From assembly GCA_000818945.1 (NCBI GenBank), contig KN805374.1:520530-584529 (forward strand): a stretch of DNA of 64,000 bases. The letters run 5' to 3'. The stretch's first letter is position 1. Each line of letters starts with the position of its first letter. Source of the DNA: Schizochytrium sp. CCTCC M209059. Taxonomy: Eukaryota > Sar > Bigyra > Thraustochytrida > Thraustochytriidae. Below, in pieces: positions 30,943-40,745 of the stretch. The notes under the pieces are model-generated. The model was given only the letters and a program-made list of their open reading frames with translations, ran no database searches and was not told the DNA's origin. The translations under genes were made by a program, and so were the position numbers.

Positions 30943-31223
30943 CAATACTTGTTTCTTCGCGCTCGTAATAATATTCGTTTCTTCTGTATGTATATTGCTT
31001 CACCTGTGCGCGGAACGTGCATCTTTGTTGGCGATGCTGGACCGTAAAATTACAATCATGATGAAAGATGGAAACACATGCGTGCACGCCGTGAACATGC
31101 ATGCGAAATGCCAAACTTTGGAGCAAACAGAGGAACAGAGGCCCAGGTAGACACAGAGGGAGACGCCCAACCGTCACCTTGGCATCCCTTTAGAAGTCAA
31201 TTTTGTTGTGGTATCACGTGGTA

Positions 31224-32910
31224 TCACCTTGTCAAGAGCCTTTCGTCCTCGGCCCCAAAGTCTTCGCCTTGTTCTTCCTCCTCATAAATGGCGCGAGACT
31301 CAACGTTGGCATAGCTAGGCTGTCGAAAGCTACCCCCTGATGCAGGGGACCACTTGGTAATATCGCTGGAGCGCCGACAGGGTCGACCAAGCGTCTCTTC
31401 TGTCTTGAGCTCCGCAAGGACGCGCATGTATGACCGACGCGCCACAATGGATGCAATGGTGGTCATGATGATGGCCAAAAGCAAACTCAGCATGGGCAGC
31501 CACGACTCGTGATTTGTATTGGTCTCACCACTTTCGTTCGCCGTCGTGGAGGTACTATCGCCTTTACCACTTGCGCCATGAGACGCCCCTGCTTCTAAGA
31601 GCGTTTGCGAGACGGAGCCAAGATACACTGAAAAGAGAATACTCTGGAAGTCACCAAGAAATGCCATGAGGAAGAAACAGCGAAAGGTCACGGGCAGAAC
31701 TCCAAAGAGATAATTCCTGCAGAGACAAAGAGCACAAGCGTTAGTCAATACAATAGGTCAGTCAGTCAGTCGATCAGTCAGTCAGACAGTCGATGAGGTT
31801 GGAAAGCTTCGCAAATCGAGAATGCGGGCGTCTGGCGCGCATCTTTCACGTTCGCACCATGCTCCTCCAATAAAAAGGAAGGACGGTATGCAGACGTCCA
31901 GGGATGACTTACTTGATTTGCACAGGCATGACAATAAAACGTGAGAGAAAGGTGACCCGCCACTGCTCCTTGCGCGCTGCGGCTGACATGTTGCGCAGGG
32001 TAGGCCTCGAGAGAAGGAGCTTTTCAAAGCGCGTGCGGCAGAGCAGACGCGCTGCCAGAAATGCGGTACATGCACCTACATGATGCGCGCCCGCTGCGAT
32101 GCAGTATGCTTTTCGGAACTCAAAGACAGCGCCAATGCTAAAGCAGACAAGGGAGCCTGGGACGCCCGGAACGAGCAAGACGCCGGCGACGGCGAGCCCA
32201 AAAATGAGCGTGCCCCCAAAGCCCATGCCGTTGGCCCACAGAGCCCACGCTTTAATGGCTTCGTTCACGTCTGGAAAAAGCTGTTGCAGCGTGTAGAACC
32301 CTGCGCCGGCCACGAGAATTACCAGAAAGACCTGCGCCACGATTGTGATCACGCGAAACCATGTGGTGGGCCGGGCTGCATCCTCCTGAAAAGTCTCGGC
32401 GAGGATCTCGTCTGCCGCGGAGCTAAGTCGCGACCGCAGCGTGGGCCGGCCCCACCCATCGACGCTGTCTTCGTCGCTCTCCGTTTCCTCCTCGCCGTCC
32501 GAGACGACCCAGTCTGCGCCGCGCTCGAGGTCGTCGGCGAGGACCCGAAGCGCTGCCTCGGTGATGGAGACCTCGTCATGGCGCGGTTTATACTCGCGGT
32601 CCTTGTCGCGGGTCTTGGCGTTCCGCGCGGCGCCGGTGGCCGCCGCAAGCAGTGCCGCGGGGCCGTCTTGCTGCGCCGCCGCGTCCGAGTCTCGCGCGTT
32701 GCCGCTGCCGCCGCCGCCGCCGCCGCCGCCGCTCGAGGCGCCAAGTTTAGTCGAGCTGCCGCCGCTGCCGCTGCTGATGCCGCCGCCGCCGCAGCCGCCG
32801 GCAGCGGCCTCTCCGTCCGGGTCGCTGCTGGAGAGGCCGTGTCTGCGCACGAGCCACCTGCCCTCCGGCCCCGCGGACCCGGCGGCCCCGCGCGCGCCGT
32901 GCCCGCTCAT
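31224..32910 (-). CDS. VTT-domain (TVP38/TMEM64, SNARE-associated Golgi) membrane protein, two exons
   Basis: Two exons, 32910-31913 and 31716-31224, give 496 residues. Residues 1-185 are disordered with Gly runs and acidic patches. About 186-345 holds membrane helices and the VTT signature (VPGVPGSLVCFSIGAVFEFR). After the splice comes the conserved R-F-x-x-x-P-x-Q-I-K-N-Y-L-F-G-V segment and LGDFQSILFSVYLGS. Two further helices and a charged tail rich in Ser, Arg and Glu follow. Splicing joins ...PVQIK to NYLFGV in frame exactly across the family's conserved motif, which supports the model strongly. VTT proteins act in lipid scrambling or trafficking at ER, Golgi or vacuole membranes. It is convergent with the formin and is followed head-to-tail by the EGF-7TM gene at 33223. 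Confidence 0.87.
31717..31912 (-). other. Spliceosomal intron of the VTT-domain gene (196 bp)
   Basis: The donor GTAAGT at 31912, acceptor CTCTGCAG ending at 31717 and branch-like TTGACTAAC about 25 nt before the acceptor are canonical. The intron contains GTCA/GTCG microsatellite sequence (31757-31793 on the plus strand). It interrupts the lysine codon of ...QIK. Confidence 0.9.
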
Positions 32911-33222
32911 GCTTCGGATTCTGCAGTGCGGAGAGAGCCTCGCCTCCCGTGCATAGGCCTACTAGTACGTACTACAAGTAGTAGGCCAGGGCGTAAGCAA
33001 CCGCGACGGCGATGGTGACGATGGTGACGATGCTGCCGGTGGGAGTGGCATGGCGATACCATCGCAAGAGCCAGGAGTTTATTATACGTATGCTAAAGCA
33101 GATTCGAGATGGTGCAGGTGCAAGGGAGAATTGATTGACAATGAAGCCTCTGTGTTTGCTATGAGACAACTTGTATGAATCACGATTTGAGATCTCCCGG
33201 TTCGATCGATCATGTCTGTAGG
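32911..33222. other. Short gap between two minus-strand genes
   Basis: 312 bp between the VTT gene start and the EGF-7TM gene stop. It contains the inverted repeat at 32956-32987. The remainder is unremarkable. Confidence 0.5.
32956..32987. repeat. 9-bp inverted repeat upstream of the VTT gene
   Basis: GGCCTACTA at 32956-32964 pairs with TAGTAGGCC at 32979-32987 around a 14-base loop that itself reads GTACGTAC. It lies 46-77 bp 5' of the start codon. It could be a transcription-factor site or a 5' UTR hairpin. Confidence 0.6.
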
Positions 33223-34686
33223 TTAGATCCAGTCGGCGCCGCTATTTCGTTCGCTCTTGAGTCTCCCTGCCAAGAACCGGGGAAGGGTCTGCTGAAAACG
33301 CATGGACATTGATAATGCGAAGTGATCCTGTTGCTGATCATTTCCATCCTCATTTTCATGTGCATTTTCAATTCCTGCTTGAGCCTGACCCTGCGCTTGA
33401 TCGTCCTTGGCTCTAGGTACCGGCTGATGAGAGGCGAGGGGCTGCGCGAATCGCTGCGAATCTTTTTGTCTGAGAGTGAAACCACGACCAGAAATCGTTC
33501 GGAGAGTGCTTTTCAAGCCAGAACTACGATCTGTTTCTCCAGTTACGGAGCTGGCCATGGTAGAAATTGCAGCTGACTTGCGGCTGTTGCCATGAGAAAT
33601 CGCACTCTGGGCGATTTCGCGAGCAATCAGTACGTACGTCATCCAGCCAATAGGATTAAAGTAATCGAACTTGTTGCAGAAGAATGGCACGACAGCAAAG
33701 ACAATGAGAAGGGTCGCCTGAACTCCGCCGTGGACGATGCCTTTAATCTCCCCGTTAATCATCTTTCGCCTTGTCTCGCGCAAGATGTCGCTCTCGTGAA
33801 GCTGCTGCGAATCCGCAAGCATGTCTCTGGCCTTTTGGTATACTGCAAACGCTTGACTCATGTGAAGCAAAACGGTCAGGAAATTTGTCCACAAGTAAAG
33901 TCGAAAGACTGCAATGGCAAGTCGGTTGGGGTAGCCACCATCGAGAAGTGTGATAATTGGCAGGAAACTACAGAATAGAGAGCCAGCGAGATTGGCTTTT
34001 GCCATCCAGCGTGTGAGTTTGACGAGAAAGAGGATCTCGGATTGCCTCCGGCGCGAGTTGCGCAAAAAGGTTGCGAGCAGCGCAGGTTGATAGAAAAAAA
34101 TCATGATACAGAAGGCAGCGCGCACGAGTGCAAAAAGTAGCGTTGGGGCGATAGAGACGCCAATGCGAGCGCTAGGTACAAAGAACTTAATCATACCCAT
34201 GGTGAGAATTCCAGGACAGCCAATATAAGTGAATGTCATGACCGCCATAAGTCCTGGATTGTCCACGAGACGCGTCCGCATGCCTGCGCGAAGTCGCGTC
34301 TCTCTGTTCTTTTTAAAAGTTTCCCACTTGTCCATGATCTGATCCCACATGGAGATCTGTCCCCAGACGGCAAGAAACATGAGAGCGCCCCACAAGGCAA
34401 ACACCGACAGCGAGTGAATTTGGCAGTCGAGGTACTCTGTGTTGACAAAGTCGCTGCGACCTGTCCACCCGCTGTCGCATTCGCACGCACCATCGCTCGT
34501 GCACGAGCCGTGGCCGCTGCAGACAAATTCGCTCGACAGAACGCTCGGTGTTGACCACGGCATGCGCTCGCCACAAGAGTACGGCACGCCCTCGACGGGC
34601 TGCGCGGAGGCTGGTATCGGCCCGAAGCTCGCGACGAGGACGGCAGCGACGACCATCGCCGTTGCGCTCCGCACGGCCGCCACCAT
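33223..34686 (-). CDS. EGF-like, seven-transmembrane receptor-like protein
   Basis: 487 residues. Residues 1-29 are a cleavable-type signal peptide ending in ASA. About 56-80 is an EGF-like module (CSGHGSCTSDGACECDSGWTG). About 95-400 contains seven hydrophobic helices, including SVFALWGALMFLAVWGQI, LMAVMTFTYIGCPGIL, LLFALVRAAFCIMIFF, an AGSLFCSFLPIITLL segment and a VQATLLIVFAVVPFF segment. A Ser/Arg/Gln-rich, presumably cytosolic tail of about 90 residues ends the protein. This is the layout of a small adhesion-type receptor, but I do not recognise a GPCR class, and ion channel or TMEM8-like alternatives remain. The ATG at 34686 is chosen because it is the first and gives a good signal peptide. 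It is head-to-head with another 7TM gene at 35783. Confidence 0.78.
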   Translation of the reverse strand: MVAAVRSATAMVVAAVLVASFGPIPASAQPVEGVPYSCGERMPWSTPSVLSSEFVCSGHGSCTSDGACECDSGWTGRSDFVNTEYLDCQIHSLSVFALWGALMFLAVWGQISMWDQIMDKWETFKKNRETRLRAGMRTRLVDNPGLMAVMTFTYIGCPGILTMGMIKFFVPSARIGVSIAPTLLFALVRAAFCIMIFFYQPALLATFLRNSRRRQSEILFLVKLTRWMAKANLAGSLFCSFLPIITLLDGGYPNRLAIAVFRLYLWTNFLTVLLHMSQAFAVYQKARDMLADSQQLHESDILRETRRKMINGEIKGIVHGGVQATLLIVFAVVPFFCNKFDYFNPIGWMTYVLIAREIAQSAISHGNSRKSAAISTMASSVTGETDRSSGLKSTLRTISGRGFTLRQKDSQRFAQPLASHQPVPRAKDDQAQGQAQAGIENAHENEDGNDQQQDHFALSMSMRFQQTLPRFLAGRLKSERNSGADWI

Positions 34687-35240
34687 GGTCTCCAGCCGTC
34701 GTAGTCTTGTCGTGGCGTCAGACAATCTTCACGCTTGCTCCCTAGCTTGCCGTTCTGTCTTGACGAAGAAAGCTGAGCTGCATTGCCCCCTCGTTTTCGC
34801 CCCTTACATGTCTTGCGCCAACCCGCCTCAGGCCGCACGTGCATTCTTTCCTTCTTCCTTCCTTCCTTCCTTCCTTCCCTCCCTCCGCATAAGAGCCCTC
34901 TCTCAAAGTGGACAGCCCGCTCGTCTCGGGCCCCCTCCGCTCGTCCATCCCCATGAACGTGTGCGCGCACCGCTGGGTCCTCCCTCCCGGTTCCGCGTTC
35001 GCGTACCGGTACACACTTTGAAACGCCGTTCGCGTACCCCTGCGCTCGCTCTTCCGGCCCTGCTCGCTCTTTCTCCCATCTCTTCGGCCGACCGGCCAGG
35101 CAGGCACGCCCACGTCCGCCCGGAAGAACGATCGACCGTCGCCTCCAGACTCGCGACCAGGCAGACCAACTGCAGCCCGCGCGGCCGACGCGGACCCGCA
35201 GGCCCTGCCCGCCCTCGCCGCCGCAGATCGTGCCGGGAGG

Positions 35241-35281
35241 CAAGCAAGCAAGCAAGCAAGCAAGCAAGCGAGCAAGCAAGC
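35241..35281. repeat. (AAGC)n tetranucleotide microsatellite
   Basis: Ten units with one GAGC variant on the plus strand, about 500 bp 5' of the GPCR-like gene start. Confidence 0.95.
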
Positions 35282-35370
35282 AGAGGTGCCCAGACCTCGA
35301 GCCCTCGACGCCGCCAGCCAGCCAGCCCGCCGCTTGCACGCCGCCTCGTGCTGCGTTGTACCGCGCCACG

Positions 35371-35435
35371 TCGCGCCGCGTCGCGTCGCGTCGCGTTTCG
35401 TCGCGTTTCGTCGCGTTTCGTCGCGTTTCGTCGCG
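35371..35435. repeat. TCGCG / TCGCGTTTCG tandem repeat
   Basis: About four 5-bp TCGCG-type units turn into four 10-bp TCGCGTTTCG units. It is extremely CpG-rich and lies about 350-410 bp 5' of the GPCR-like gene. Confidence 0.95.
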
Positions 35436-35782
35436 GACCTCCGCGGGTACTCAACGCGCTGCGCCGAGCTGGGAAAGCGAGCGTCCGTCTGCGCGCAGAC
35501 AACAACGGGCCGTGCTCGCGAGCGAGACTGTGCAGGCTCGCTCGCTCGCGCGCTCACTCGCTCGCGCGCTCGTGCTCTCGTGCACGCGCTCCGGGCGTAG
35601 ACCTCGCCGCACGCGAGCCGAGCCGTCGAACGACCAAGGAGCTGGGGCAGCTGAGCGAGACAAGCACGGAGGAAGTGTAGGCCGAGGTGGAGAAGAGCTT
35701 GCCAAGTCTTTTCTTCATCGCATTAAACCGCTTTTGCTGTAGATACCAACAATACAAAAAAAAACCAACACAGAAACAGACC

Positions 35783-37039
35783 ATGGCTTTCTGCGAGGGC
35801 GACCACTACTATGACGTCTTTGATCCTCGCGAGAACGAGACCGCGCGAGCGGAATGTATCATGTCCGCGGAGTGGTCTGACTTCGAGTGGGTCCAACCGT
35901 ACAAGTCCAAGTCAGAAAAGGTGTTTTTGGTGGTCGGTATAGTGACCATTGCCATTAGTGTTGGATTCATGGTTTTTTTTCACAGACATCGTACCACGAA
36001 AGTGATGAAGGCCTCGCGCATTTTCGCTTTTGGCGTCCTCTCAGGCTTCATTGTCCTCATCCTCGGTCTCTTCATGTGGCCATTGCAATCCAACGGACCA
36101 GTCTGTTTTGTCAAACCATGGTTTCTCGCGCTTGGATTCGGCCTTGTGGGCGGCGCTCTGTTGAGCCGTCTGTACCACCTGTACTATTTTTTTTGGCTTT
36201 CCAACAACCCGAACCGTCCCATCCGCGAGCTTTTACAATACCAGACCCCTGAAAAGGCCCAATCGCGCGATCAACGACTGCGTCTCTACTTTGTGGGCAT
36301 CATTATCTTGGAACTTCTCCTCATTCTCATCATGGAGAGCGTACCTGCGTCAAGGCCAAACGTCAAGTACGAGTGCTGCCCGATTGACGAAAAGGTCTAC
36401 ACCGTGTGTCAGTTCAGTGATGCTTTTGGCTGGACCGCGTTTGTGGTCAACCTTGTTCCTATCATCATGGGGCTCTTCTTTTTGATTCGCGTGCATCAAT
36501 TGCACCGCCAAATTTCCAAGTCAGTGGCAAAGAAGAAACGTCAAGACGCAGAAACGAGCGCAGCTTCGCGATTCTCAGACGGTGCGTCGGCGGAGGAACA
36601 GATCAAAGCCGCTCTGGACCGCGAGCTTAAGCGCTTTCGGCCAATCGAGATCATCCTCTTTTGGGTGGCCTTTTGTGGTGTTGTCCTCACCATCATCGGA
36701 TATACTGGCTTGGTCTTGGAGTCCATGGACGGCCGTCTGGCATACTACTGTCTCCGCGGTATCATGTTCACCACAATCGTCTGGCTTTGTTTGTATCGCA
36801 TCTTCAAACCAATGGTGGAAGAAATTAATATCATAAAAAATCCGGCGCGAACGGCAGAAACGAACCCCAACGTCACGCCAAAAATTTCGTACAATGCCAC
36901 CAACACTGGGTCTGCCGCAAAACCTAGCACCCAACATGAGACGACGGGCGCCACAACGTCCGACACTGTCGCGCCAGAGGCAGAGATCGCGGGAAATCCA
37001 GCAAAAACATCCTCCTACACGGAGATGACCGCTGTCTAA
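35783..37039 (+). CDS. Minimal class C GPCR-like seven-transmembrane protein
   Basis: 418 residues. A short acidic ectodomain (about 1-45) precedes seven hydrophobic segments: KVFLVVGIVTIAISVGFMVF, IFAFGVLSGFIVLILGLFMW, FLALGFGLVGGALLSRLYHL, FVGIIILELLLILIMES, AFVVNLVPIIMGLFFLIRV, ILFWVAFCGVVLTIIGYTGL and LRGIMFTTIVWLCLYRIF. The first part follows the 7tm_3 (class C, GABA-B receptor-like) pattern: M-K-A-S before helix 2, then a Cys before helix 3 and a conserved L-x-R-L-Y at its end. There is no Venus-flytrap ligand domain. The tail is Thr/Pro/Ala-rich with possible phosphosites. The start is the ATG in accATGg context. The third intracellular loop contains a Lys/Arg-rich and Glu/Asp-rich stretch. 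Confidence 0.8.
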   Translation: MAFCEGDHYYDVFDPRENETARAECIMSAEWSDFEWVQPYKSKSEKVFLVVGIVTIAISVGFMVFFHRHRTTKVMKASRIFAFGVLSGFIVLILGLFMWPLQSNGPVCFVKPWFLALGFGLVGGALLSRLYHLYYFFWLSNNPNRPIRELLQYQTPEKAQSRDQRLRLYFVGIIILELLLILIMESVPASRPNVKYECCPIDEKVYTVCQFSDAFGWTAFVVNLVPIIMGLFFLIRVHQLHRQISKSVAKKKRQDAETSAASRFSDGASAEEQIKAALDRELKRFRPIEIILFWVAFCGVVLTIIGYTGLVLESMDGRLAYYCLRGIMFTTIVWLCLYRIFKPMVEEINIIKNPARTAETNPNVTPKISYNATNTGSAAKPSTQHETTGATTSDTVAPEAEIAGNPAKTSSYTEMTAV

Positions 37040-37305
37040 ATTCTTTTCTCCTTCGTATGTCCTTTCAAAAGACCATCCGTTTCTCCTCACACCACACTCC
37101 ATTTTCTCTTTTTTCTTTACTTTGTTTCTTTGCTTGCTTACTTTCTTTTCCTCTGCTTCATCCAGCTCCTTGACAAAGAAGATGAAGGTCTCTCGCATCT
37201 TTCCGACACCTTTTTTTTTTTTGCTTACCATCTGAGTTCGATGGAGTAACATCAAGTCAACATTGTTGTTGCGGCTTGAGTTGGGTCCACCATCAAACGG
37301 TGATC

Positions 37306-38715
37306 ATGCTTCTCGCACGCAAAGAGGTCGAGGCGTGCGCGGCTCGATGGGAAGCCAGCATCCAGGGCCGATTGCACGCAGAAGCAGAAGTAGCCCTTTG
37401 TGACCCGCAAGGAGCACTACGCAGACAGCTCGTCGCGCAGTGCCATGAGCACCCTTCGTGGCGAGAAAAGTATGTGGACCAACTTCGGCAGCTCGGCCAC
37501 CTCAGCGAGCACGAATACTGCCGAACAAAGGCAAAAGATGGCACCTTGCCCGAAGGCACGCACCTTGCTCTCGCTTTAGACTGTGAGATGATCGAAACAA
37601 CGGGCAACGATATGGCACTCGCACGCGTTAGCGTCGTCAACGTACAGGGTCGCACGGTACTTGACGCCTTTGTGCTGCCGTGCGAACCGACCTATATCGT
37701 GGATTGTCGAACGGCTATCACTGGTCTCGACAAGAACGACCTCGTGGAGAAGGGCGTGACAGTGCGCGAGGCACAGCGACGATTTGCAGGTTTGTGCTGC
37801 CCCGAGACTGTCCTCATGGGCCACGCGCTTGACCACGACCTGCTGGCGCTCGGATTTCGCCACGATCTCGTCATCGATACCAGCTTCCTCTTTCCTGTAC
37901 TTGATGCGGCGCTGGCGGGACCCACGTACGATCGATTGCACAGTCTGAGTCATCTCTCTGACGTAATTCTTCGCCGCTCCATGGATCGATCAGCGCGCGG
38001 TGGCGTGCATGACTCGATCGAAGACGCGGTCAATTCGCTTGACCTCGTCAAGTACTTATTGTGCGCCTGCACGCGTTCTTCTGTAGCGAAGGCGCCACCA
38101 GTCCCACCGCGTGCTCGCCGATTTCGTCAGCGCGGGCCAAACTTTGGTTTTGCAGAGGCACTTCGGGCGCGACAGGTTTTTGCCAGCAGCTCGGCAGCAA
38201 CCGTGTCATGGGCCACGGACGAAGCACGCAAAGCACGCGTGCGTGAGTTCTATAGTCTCTCGCTCGTCTCGAGCTTTGAGAACCACGGTCACGAACAAAC
38301 GACCATTTTAAAAGTCCCTTCTTCTCAAACGGCAACGCCAAAACTGTCGGCGACGCCATCACCATCACCTACTCCGAACACAAGCGCAAAGGCGTCTTCA
38401 AGCAGACATGTCTCCCACCCTCCCTCGTCCTCGTCATCTTCGTCATCCTCGTCATCCTCAGCCGTGCAACGGCCTTTAGCGGTATCAGCAACACAGGCAA
38501 CGCCATCTCGTGGTCCCATTGCAACTGCAGAGGTTATGGTGCGTGATCCAAAGGGCGGAAACTCACGCGTGCGTATCAACGTTGCACAGACAGATTTGCA
38601 TCGAACCCTGATCGGCGACCGGGAGCAAATTCGCCGAAAACAAGAAGCGAATGCTCGCATCGCAAAGCTCATGGGCAAGGGCAAAGGAAAGCGACCATCA
38701 CTTTTCAGGCGTTGA
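37306..38715 (+). CDS. DEDDh 3'-5' RNA exonuclease of the REXO1/REX family
   Basis: 469 residues. An RNase T/DEDDh exonuclease domain spans about 86-255: ALDCEMIETTG (Asp92, Glu94), then PTYIVDCRTAITGLD, then MGHALDHDLLAL (third acid) and HDSIEDAVNSLDLVKYLL (catalytic His and fourth acid). This set fits the REXO1/REX4 family, which trims rRNA, tRNA and other RNA 3' ends in the nucleus. A Ser/Thr/Pro linker with a Ser run encoded by TCC/TCG repeats follows, then a basic C-terminal tail (KLMGKGKGKRPSLFRR) that may be nuclear or nucleolar targeting. The start is the ATG at 37306, since no earlier ATG occurs in the frame. Confidence 0.85.
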   Translation: MLLARKEVEACAARWEASIQGRLHAEAEVALCDPQGALRRQLVAQCHEHPSWREKYVDQLRQLGHLSEHEYCRTKAKDGTLPEGTHLALALDCEMIETTGNDMALARVSVVNVQGRTVLDAFVLPCEPTYIVDCRTAITGLDKNDLVEKGVTVREAQRRFAGLCCPETVLMGHALDHDLLALGFRHDLVIDTSFLFPVLDAALAGPTYDRLHSLSHLSDVILRRSMDRSARGGVHDSIEDAVNSLDLVKYLLCACTRSSVAKAPPVPPRARRFRQRGPNFGFAEALRARQVFASSSAATVSWATDEARKARVREFYSLSLVSSFENHGHEQTTILKVPSSQTATPKLSATPSPSPTPNTSAKASSSRHVSHPPSSSSSSSSSSSSAVQRPLAVSATQATPSRGPIATAEVMVRDPKGGNSRVRINVAQTDLHRTLIGDREQIRRKQEANARIAKLMGKGKGKRPSLFRR

Positions 38716-39084
38716 TGCGCCGTGAACTTGTTGTAAGAGTAAAATGGTATCCAATTTATCTCTCCTTTGCACGAAGAGGGCCACATTTAGAATCTTTTCA
38801 AGTTCCTTTTCTGGCGGAGGAGCGAACGGAGAGAAGAAAATTTCGTGATACAAGTTTGTTTGCTTTTTCTTTTTAGAACAGATAAAGCAAGTTCTCGCAG
38901 CAACTCTTTAATCGTGTTCATGCTACGTACATCATGAGTTCTTGGGAATTTTAATTCAACGGGAGAGTAGTAGGCCTCGCATACCACTACATTTCTAAGA
39001 GAAGGAGATGCGCTTGTTCCGGGCATGTATTACAGAACATGAGCACCTCTTTTACGTGCCGATGAAGGAACGGGTCGGAAAAAA

Positions 39085-39136
<52 letters not shown>

Positions 39137-39416
39137 AAGCACATCTTGCGCGCGGCGGCGGCGTGAGACGCCCCGCTGGCGTGCGGCGCGGCGCATCGCG
39201 GCCGCAAAGACTCGCCTGCGCGGCGCAGGTCGGTCACGTCCCCGGCAGGACTGCTCGGCGCGCGGAGGCTCGGCGTGGGCGGATCCTAGGACTCGTCGGT
39301 GGCGTCATCCGTCAAAGCCGCGTCAAGGCGGCGTGGCGCTGCGCGGCAGCGCGGCGCGGAGCTTGAATCCTGCGCAGAGCGCTCTCCCGCGCGGAGAAAA
39401 AGGCGAGAAGGCAACC
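38716..39416. other. Intergenic region upstream of the WIPI gene
   Basis: 0.7 kb between two plus-strand genes. It is AT-rich in the first half, with an (AAGC)n tract at 39085-39135 and GC-rich sequence up to the ATG. It should contain the WIPI promoter and 5' UTR. Confidence 0.55.
39085..39135. repeat. (AAGC)n tetranucleotide microsatellite
   Basis: Twelve perfect units on the sense strand, ending about 280 bp 5' of the WIPI ATG and preceded by an A-run. Confidence 0.97.
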
Positions 39417-40601
39417 ATGATGACCAGCCGATCGAGCGTGCGCTCACCGTTGCTTTTCCTGGGGTTCAACCAGGATAGCAGTTGCGTCTTGGCCGGGATG
39501 GACGACGGGTTTTGTACGTTCAACACGGAACCCTTTGCAGAAGGGACGTGGCGCAAGTTCGAGACGGGCGGCGTCGGGTGTGTCGAGCTGCTGTACAGGA
39601 GCAACATACTCGCGTTGGTGGGCGGAGGAAGCTGCCCTCATTGGCCCGTAAACAAGGTCATGCTCTGGGACGACTCGAAGAAACGTTGCGTGGGTGAACT
39701 CGGATTTCAGACACCCGTCAAGGGTGTGCGCATGCGCAAGGATATTGTCGTTGTCGTGCTGGAGAAGAACGTTTTTGTGTATAACTTTTTGGACCTTCGC
39801 GTGCGCCACAGCTTTGATACAGCACCTAACCCGAGAGGACTTTGCGGGCTCAGCCTCGAGCAACAAAACCGCGTGCTCGCCTATCCTGGCCTTGCTCGGG
39901 GCAGCATACAAGTCGAGTGCCTTGGTGAAACCAGCGTTGAGGCATCGCGAACAGTTCAAGCCCATGAATCCGAAATTTATGCGCTCGCCGTAACTCGCGA
40001 CGGCGGACTGGTGGCCTCGGCTTCGGAGCGAGGCACTCTCATTCGTGTCTTTGTGGCACGCACCGGCGCCCTTTTGCACGAATTGCGCAGGGGCACCGAT
40101 GGAGCCTCCATTCACTCCATCTGCTTCAACGCAACGAGCTCTCTGCTTGCTTGCACCAGCGACAAGTGCACGGTGCACATTTTCGAGGTCGCGAGCGTTC
40201 CAGGGCAGCACACCTCCTCGCAGCAAGTGGAGGCTTCGCAGGCAGGCGCAGGCGCTGAAGCGGGCCACTCTTCAGCCTCCGTGGGTGCCGCCGAGGCGGA
40301 CTCGCATGTTGGCGCGAGTCTTTCATCGTCGCTGCCCCAAAACCTGGCAAACATGGCTGGCCACGCGCAGTCCATGCTACGCGAGAACTTGGGCGAGTAC
40401 TTGCCAAAATACTTTACCACGGAGACCAGACGTAGCTGCGTCCGTTTCCCTGTACAGCAGACAACCACGGTGTGCGCCTTTGGCGTCAAACCAAATTCTC
40501 TTCTTGTTGCGGGCTATGATGGGTCCTTTTCGCAATTTTCATTTGACCCCGTCAGCGGCTCGCACGAGCGCACCTATTTGTCATCGATATTTCCTGCGTA
40601 G
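39417..40601 (+). CDS. PROPPIN (WIPI/Atg18-type) phosphoinositide-binding WD40 protein
   Basis: 394 residues forming one beta-propeller. The signature is LHELRRG (Leu223-Arg-Arg-Gly226), the phosphoinositide-binding motif usually written F/LRRG, followed by SIHSICFNATSSLLACTS. Sequence is closest in style to WIPI3/WIPI4 (VMLWDDSKKRCVGELGF, EIYALAVTRDGGLVASASE). It would bind PI3P and PI(3,5)P2 at autophagosome or endosome membranes and take part in autophagy. After blade 6 there is an unusually long Ala/Ser/Gln-rich loop (about 263-330) with an amphipathic SLPQNLANMAGHAQSML stretch that could bind membranes. The ATG at 39417 (double Met) is chosen, since the in-frame sequence upstream has no ATG. 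Confidence 0.87.
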   Translation: MMTSRSSVRSPLLFLGFNQDSSCVLAGMDDGFCTFNTEPFAEGTWRKFETGGVGCVELLYRSNILALVGGGSCPHWPVNKVMLWDDSKKRCVGELGFQTPVKGVRMRKDIVVVVLEKNVFVYNFLDLRVRHSFDTAPNPRGLCGLSLEQQNRVLAYPGLARGSIQVECLGETSVEASRTVQAHESEIYALAVTRDGGLVASASERGTLIRVFVARTGALLHELRRGTDGASIHSICFNATSSLLACTSDKCTVHIFEVASVPGQHTSSQQVEASQAGAGAEAGHSSASVGAAEADSHVGASLSSSLPQNLANMAGHAQSMLRENLGEYLPKYFTTETRRSCVRFPVQQTTTVCAFGVKPNSLLVAGYDGSFSQFSFDPVSGSHERTYLSSIFPA

Positions 40602-40745
40602 TCGTGCTCCTACGCGAGCATACAAACGCAAACACGCATCTTAACTCTTTTACAAAGCTTTTTTCCCCTCTTTTTTTGACACGTCGTCCTGTTCTCTATA
40701 TGCAAGTCAGTGGAGGTGGGCGTCTCTGTGCTTTCCGAGCAATCG

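Larger units (their letters stand above)
34687..35782. other. Divergent intergenic region between two 7TM genes, repeat-rich
   Basis: 1.1 kb. It contains a (TTCC)n tract (about 34854-34886), an (AAGC)n tract (35241-35281), an array of 5- and 10-bp units (35371-35435) and a GCTC-rich stretch (35537-35575). Open frames covering it are Arg/Ser/Ala translations of simple sequence and lack family signatures. It probably carries both promoters. Confidence 0.6.

Noticed and set aside
34236..35369. 377-codon minus-strand frame through the two 7TM promoters
   Set aside because: It overlaps the EGF-7TM gene in another frame and its translation is of repeats; the EGF-7TM frame has a signal peptide and membrane helices.
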